Assembly: GCA_046351395.1 (NCBI GenBank) | Contig: JAXLYP010000014.1 | Span: forward strand, 1 to 64,000 | Direction of reading: 5' to 3' | Length of the DNA: 64,000 nucleotides | Origin: CAYYKK01 sp046351395 | GTDB lineage: Bacteria; Myxococcota_A; Polyangia; Polyangiales; Polyangiaceae | Shown here: positions 60,296-64,000 of the stretch, in pieces | Position numbering within the stretch: position 1 is the first letter of the stretch | How the letters are laid out: each line of letters opens with the position of its first letter | Notes under the pieces: model-generated | The model's database searches: none | What the model saw: only the letters and a program-made list of their open reading frames with translations | Told to the model about the DNA's origin: nothing | Position numbers and translations under genes: made by a program

Positions 60296-62607
60296 ATGCA
60301 CGCGTCCAAGCGATCGAAGCGGGACGGCGCCCTCGGGATCCCCTCCGCGGCGTCGGCGGCACCGCCCCCACGGAGCGAGGCGCCCTCCTTGCGCCTCGCC
60401 GTCGCGCGCGGGCACCTCGGCATCGAGCTCGATCGACCGTACGCGTTCGGACCGCTCACCGTCGAGGCGGTGAGCGCGGTCCTCCCGGACATCAAGTTTC
60501 CGGTCGACCTGAGCGGTGGGGTCTCGAAGTTCCGGCATCGCCGCGGCGAGCTCGCCTCGCTGACGCTCGCGCTCGACACGTCGGCCGCGGGTCGGTTCCT
60601 GGTGCCGCGCATCCGGGGGCTCGTGGGGCGAGGCGCGCCCCGCGTGCTCATCGCGCCGAGCGCCGAGGGCGCGATGATCGGCGTCGCCGCGGAGGGGGCG
60701 GCGCTCGCGTTCGAGGTGGTCGTCGCTCCGCTCGACGACGATCTCCGGCTCCTCGTCGGCAGCGCGCGCGGCATGGGCCTCGGCGCGCCCGCGTTCGTGC
60801 TCGCGTCCAAGGTGCTCGGCGCGGCGCTCCGCGAGGGCGCGATCGCCGATCGAGGTGCGCTCGTGCTGCGCGCCCTCCCCCGCGCGCTCCTGCGCGACGC
60901 GTTCCCTCTCCTCGGAGCGCGCGTCCCGTCGACGCGCGAGCTGCGCATGGCGCTCGAGCCCCCCACGGAGCTCGGCGTCGTGCGCCTCGTCGCGGAGCGA
61001 GGCGCCGCCCCGCCCGCCCTCGGCCCGCGCGCGATCTCGGCGCTCGAGGCGCACCGTCTCGTGGGCGACGGGGACGCGCTCGCGCTCGACGGACGCTACG
61101 ACGAGGCGCGGCACCACTACCTCGGCGCGCTCGAGCGCGCGCCGCGGCACCCGGAGGCTGCGCTGCGCCTCGCGGCGATCGATCAGCTCGACGGGGGGCG
61201 CGCGGAGGCGGCGCTCGGCACGGTCGTCGAGGCGATGCCCGCGAGCGAGGCCGGCCCGCTCGGCGCGGAGCTGCTCGAGGCGACAGGAGATCTGGACGGG
61301 GCGTTCGACGCGTGGCGCGAGAGCGCGAACGGCGAGCCGTTCGGGCCGCTCGCCGCGCTCGAGTGGCTGCGCGCGGCGATGGTCGCGCGGAGCGCGACGG
61401 ATCAGGAGTTCGCGCTCGATCAGGCGCTCGCGCGCGCGCCCGCCTCCACGGACGCGCGCTGGAGGCGGTTTTCGCGCGCGTCGCGCGCGCGGATCTCAAG
61501 GGCGCGCTCGCGGACGCGGAGCACCTCGAGGCGGAGGCGATCGGGCCCGAGCGGTTCGACGCCGCGTGTCGCGCGGGGCGCGCGCTCCTCGACGCGGGGC
61601 ACGTGCGCGAGGCGCGCGCGCGCTTCGAGCGCGCCCTGCGCTACCAGCCCGCGCGCGCGGAGGGCGTGCTCGGGCTCGCGGAGGCGCTTCGGGACGGCGG
61701 GCAGAGCCGGCGCGCGATCGATCTCTTCGGGCGCGCGGTCGAGCTCGCCGAGCGCGTGCGCGAGCCGGAGATCGCGGACACCGCGCGCGTCGAGCTCGCG
61801 CGCCTCCTCGCGACGGCGGGGCGGGACGTGCCCGCCGCGATCGCGCGCCTCGGCGAGGTCGCGCACCGAGGGCGCCTCGGCTGCGAAGCGCGCATGCACG
61901 AGGCGCGGCTCCGCTGGGAGCTCGGGGACGCGGTCGGCGCCGAGCGCGTGCTCCTTCGGCTCCGCAACTTGGCGGAGACGATGCCCGCCGAGGGCGATCA
62001 CGCGCCGCGCGTCGCGCGCATCCTGCTCGAAGGGGCGCGCCTCGAGGACACGATCGGCGAGTCCGCGCGCGCCGAGGCGCTGCTGCGCCAAGCCCTGCGG
62101 TTCGATCCCTCCGACCGGGAGATCGGCCGGGAGCTTCGCCGCCTCGTCGGCGCGCGCGTCCGCGCGCCCGAGCCCGTCGCCCCCGCGCCGTTCGCGCAGC
62201 CCTTCGCGCCCGCGCCGTTCGCGCAGCCGATGGAGCCCGCTCCGCTCGTGCAGCCGATGGAGCCCGTCGCGCGCGCGCAGCCGATCGAACCCGCCCCGCA
62301 GGCGCCGTTGGATCTGCTCGAGGATCCCGGGACGCACGAAGCGGAGATCGAGGATCTCACGCAAAAGCTCCGCGCGAACCCCGCCGACGCGGTGGTCGCC
62401 GAGCGCCTCGCGCACCTGCTCGAGATCACGGGTCGCGATCTCGAGTTGCTCGCGCTGCTCTCGGCGCGCGTCGACGAGTCGTCCGACGCCGACCGCGCGC
62501 GTCTCGTGGAGGAGCGCGACCGCGTGCTCGACGTCCTCGCCGAGAAGGCGCGCCGCGAGGGCCGAGCGAGCGAGGCCGAGCTCTACGTGACGATGAAGTC
62601 GAGCTGA
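60296..62607 (+). CDS. TPR-repeat protein, one apparent frameshift
   Basis: About 770 residues in two pieces. Residues 1-385 (MHASKRSKRDGALGIPSAAS onward) form an unknown alpha/beta region followed by TPR-like helices (LDGRYDEARHHYLGALERAP). Near 61450-61465, in a run of GCGCGC, the meaningful frame switches and continues with ALEAVFARVARADLKGALAD, ARARFERALRYQPARAEGVL and LLRQALRFDPSDREIGRELR. A Pro/Ala repeat (APAPFAQPFAPAPFAQPMEP) and a last helical part follow. The stop is at 62607. TPR proteins scaffold complexes; the partner is unknown. The frameshift resembles those at 1.8 and 55 kb. Confidence 0.7.
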
Positions 62608-62672
62608 GCCGGGAGGGAGCCAGGGCGAGAGGGCTCTCGCCCCCCCGCCTTGCGCGGTCCCCGTCCGATCGA

Positions 62673-63425
62673 TCAGTTACAGAAGAACTCGCCCTGGAGG
62701 CAGACGCAGGTCGTGTTGCCGTAGGTGCACTGCTGCTGCTGCGAGAGCATGCACATGTCCCCCGGCATCGGCTGCGTCGCCGGGCAGGGCTGCTGGCAGT
62801 TCCACTCGCCTCCGAAGCACCCGCACGTGCCCTGCGCGCCGAAGTTGCAGAAGAGGCCTGGATCCATGCACGGATCGCCGTCCTGCGGCGCCGCCATCGG
62901 GCAGGTCGCGCAGTTCCACTGGTTCTGGATACAGCTGCACTGAGTCGCGCCGAACGCGCAGACGTTCGGGCCGCCCATGCCGCCACCTCCCATGCACTGC
63001 GAGCCGTCCATCGGCGGCGTGTCCGGGCAGGGACCACAGCGCCAGCCGTTGAACCGGCAGGTGCACTGATCGACGCCGAAATCGCAGTTGAGGCCGACCT
63101 CGGGGCACGGGTCCTGGTTCATCGGCTCCATCCCGGGGCACATCACGCCGCCCCCCGTGGACGAGCTCATCGAGCTGCCGCTGCTCATCGAGGTGCCGGT
63201 GCTCATCGAGCTGCCGCTGCTCATCGAGGTGCCGGTGCTCATCGAGGTGCCGGTGCTCATCGACGTCCCCATGGATGAGCCGGTCGTCGTCGTCATCGAC
63301 GCGCCGGTCGTGTTCGTCGTGGTGCCCCCGGCGCCGCCCGTCGACTGCGTGACCTCGCCATCACAGCCGGCGAGCACGAGGAGGAGGGTGGACATCCAGG
63401 GCGCGGAAGAAAAGCGTGTCTTCAT
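62673..63425 (-). CDS. Cys-repeat lipoprotein with Ser/Thr/Met spacer
   Basis: A 250-residue lipoprotein (signal MSTLLLVLAGC; the first Met is at 63425). Residues about 30-95 are a low-complexity spacer of Ser, Thr, Gly and Met hexamers such as STGTSM and SSGSSM, encoded by 18-bp DNA repeats. The rest is four tandem Cys modules of about 38 residues, each roughly C-P...C...C-x-G...C-x-C...W-x-C (for example CDFGVDQCTCRFNGWRCGPC). The Cys-Trp pattern resembles that of the lipoprotein at 169-711. A stalked surface protein is a reasonable guess; function unknown. Confidence 0.7.
   Translation of the reverse strand: MKTRFSSAPWMSTLLLVLAGCDGEVTQSTGGAGGTTTNTTGASMTTTTGSSMGTSMSTGTSMSTGTSMSSGSSMSTGTSMSSGSSMSSSTGGGVMCPGMEPMNQDPCPEVGLNCDFGVDQCTCRFNGWRCGPCPDTPPMDGSQCMGGGGMGGPNVCAFGATQCSCIQNQWNCATCPMAAPQDGDPCMDPGLFCNFGAQGTCGCFGGEWNCQQPCPATQPMPGDMCMLSQQQQCTYGNTTCVCLQGEFFCN
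63166..63273. repeat. 18-bp coding minisatellite
   Basis: Six 18-bp units start at 63166, 63184, 63202, 63220, 63238 and 63256. They alternate between CTCATCGAGCTGCCGCTG and CTCATCGAGGTGCCGGTG; the last is diverged. They keep the frame of the lipoprotein encoded on the other strand and specify its six-residue Ser/Thr/Met repeats. Copy number could vary between strains. Confidence 0.9.
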
Positions 63426-63556
63426 GGTGATAGAAGAGCACCTTCCCGCCTACCCGAGAACGCTCTCGATCCGTCGATCGCGCCGACCGCGCGCGCTTCG
63501 CTGTGCTCCGCCGCGGAATTTGTCTGAACACGGAAAGACGTGGTAGCGCGAGGGGC

Positions 63557-64000
63557 GTGGAACCCCAACCGGCCCGCCCCATCGTGGTCCAGAAGTACGG
63601 CGGCTCGAGCGTCTCGGACGTCGAGAAGATCGGGCGGGTCGCCGATCGCGTCGCGAAGACGGCGCGCGCGGGGAACGACGTCGTCGTCGTCGTGAGCGCG
63701 ATGGGCAAGACGACGGACTCGCTCCTCGCGCTCGCGAAGAGCGCCGCAGAGCTCGCCGAGGAGAAGCACGAGCCGCCGCGGCGCGAGCTCGACATGCTCC
63801 TCTCCACGGGCGAGCGCGTGAGCATGTCCCTCCTCTCGATCGCTCTTCAGGCCCGCGGCCTCCCCGCGATCAGCTTCACGGGCTCGCAGTCCGGGATCCT
63901 CACGAACGACCGGCACTTCGACGCGCGCATCATCGAGGTCCGCCCGCACCGCATCGAGGACGAGCTCGCGCGCGGCAAGATCGTGATCGTCGCGGGGTAC
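63557..64000 (+). CDS. lysC: Aspartate kinase, 5' part (runs off the window)
   Basis: The first 148 codons of aspartate kinase, which phosphorylates aspartate at the head of the lysine, threonine and methionine pathway. The start is a GTG at 63557 after AGGGGC. The signature VQKYGGSSVSDVEKIGRVAD is followed by VVVVVSAMGKTTDSLLALAK, MLLSTGERVSMSLLSIALQA and FTGSQSGILTNDRHFDARII, all typical. The gene continues past the window edge, so any ACT domain is unseen. It is separate from hom (5851-7197), so this genome has unfused enzymes. Confidence 0.93.
   Translation, partial: MEPQPARPIVVQKYGGSSVSDVEKIGRVADRVAKTARAGNDVVVVVSAMGKTTDSLLALAKSAAELAEEKHEPPRRELDMLLSTGERVSMSLLSIALQARGLPAISFTGSQSGILTNDRHFDARIIEVRPHRIEDELARGKIVIVAGY

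Noticed and set aside
63166..63273. Possible non-coding repeat or CRISPR
   Set aside because: The 18-bp period keeps the frame of a well-formed lipoprotein gene, so it is a coding minisatellite.
1..64000. Insertion sequences, integrases, tRNA or rRNA genes
   Set aside because: No transposase or integrase-like protein, no tRNA-like cloverleaf and no rRNA stretch was recognised by reading. A tRNAscan/Infernal run would be decisive.

Overview
The window is very GC-rich and densely coded on both strands. Several traits point to a myxobacterium (phylum Myxococcota, probably order Polyangiales): a serine/threonine kinase with an HRDLTPGN loop and a single C-terminal membrane helix, three FHA-domain proteins besides many lipoproteins, Cys-rich lipoproteins with the NGDETDVDCGG motif, a PilC/PilS pair, and an ECF sigma factor next to a FecR-like protein. 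The lineage is inferred from gene content only; there is no rRNA gene in the window.

Layout. 0-7.2 kb: a lipoprotein, a FecR-like/ECF sigma pair, a stand-alone biotin carboxylase overlapping a phosphohexomutase, and homoserine dehydrogenase. 7.3-9.1 kb: an isolated gene in which the two type VI secretion (T6SS) sheath subunits, TssB and TssC, appear fused in one chain. 9.2-11.5 kb: a two-domain anthraniloyl-CoA monooxygenase/reductase-type flavoprotein. 11.6-36.5 kb: a T6SS locus with two arms diverging near 28.4 kb. The minus arm carries a LysM lytic transglycosylase, then tssH, tssJ, tssK, tssL, tssM, tagF, tssA, tssB and tssC. The plus arm carries an FHA gene, a PAP2-like protein, an unknown lipoprotein, two hcp genes, tssE, tssF and tssG. 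VgrG, PAAR and PpkA/PppA are not in the window. Hairpins with terminator features cut the locus into several probable transcription units.

36.6-48.6 kb: unknown lipoproteins, a zinc-ribbon/FHA protein, Lon protease, a membrane Ser/Thr kinase followed by a formylglycine-generating-enzyme-like protein, an alpha/beta hydrolase lipoprotein and a polytopic membrane protein. 48.6-56.8 kb (all minus strand): a double-FHA membrane protein, three tandem AIM24-family genes, a small coiled-coil protein, an ABC1/UbiB kinase, a serine hydrolase broken by several frameshifts and a HEAT-like lipoprotein; from the HEAT gene down to the second AIM24 gene the neighbours abut or overlap. 56.9-64 kb: pilC, a PilS-like histidine kinase, an MlaC-like protein, a TPR protein with one frameshift, a repeat-rich Cys lipoprotein, and the start of aspartate kinase, which acts in the same pathway as the homoserine dehydrogenase at the other end.

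Two themes cut across the annotation. A palindromic GC-rich repeat of about 45-50 bp occurs at three intergenic sites (87, 11468 and 23641). Four genes (fecR-like, HEAT, serine hydrolase, TPR) change reading frame inside very GC-rich stretches, which looks more like indel errors in the assembly than biology, although real decay cannot be excluded.
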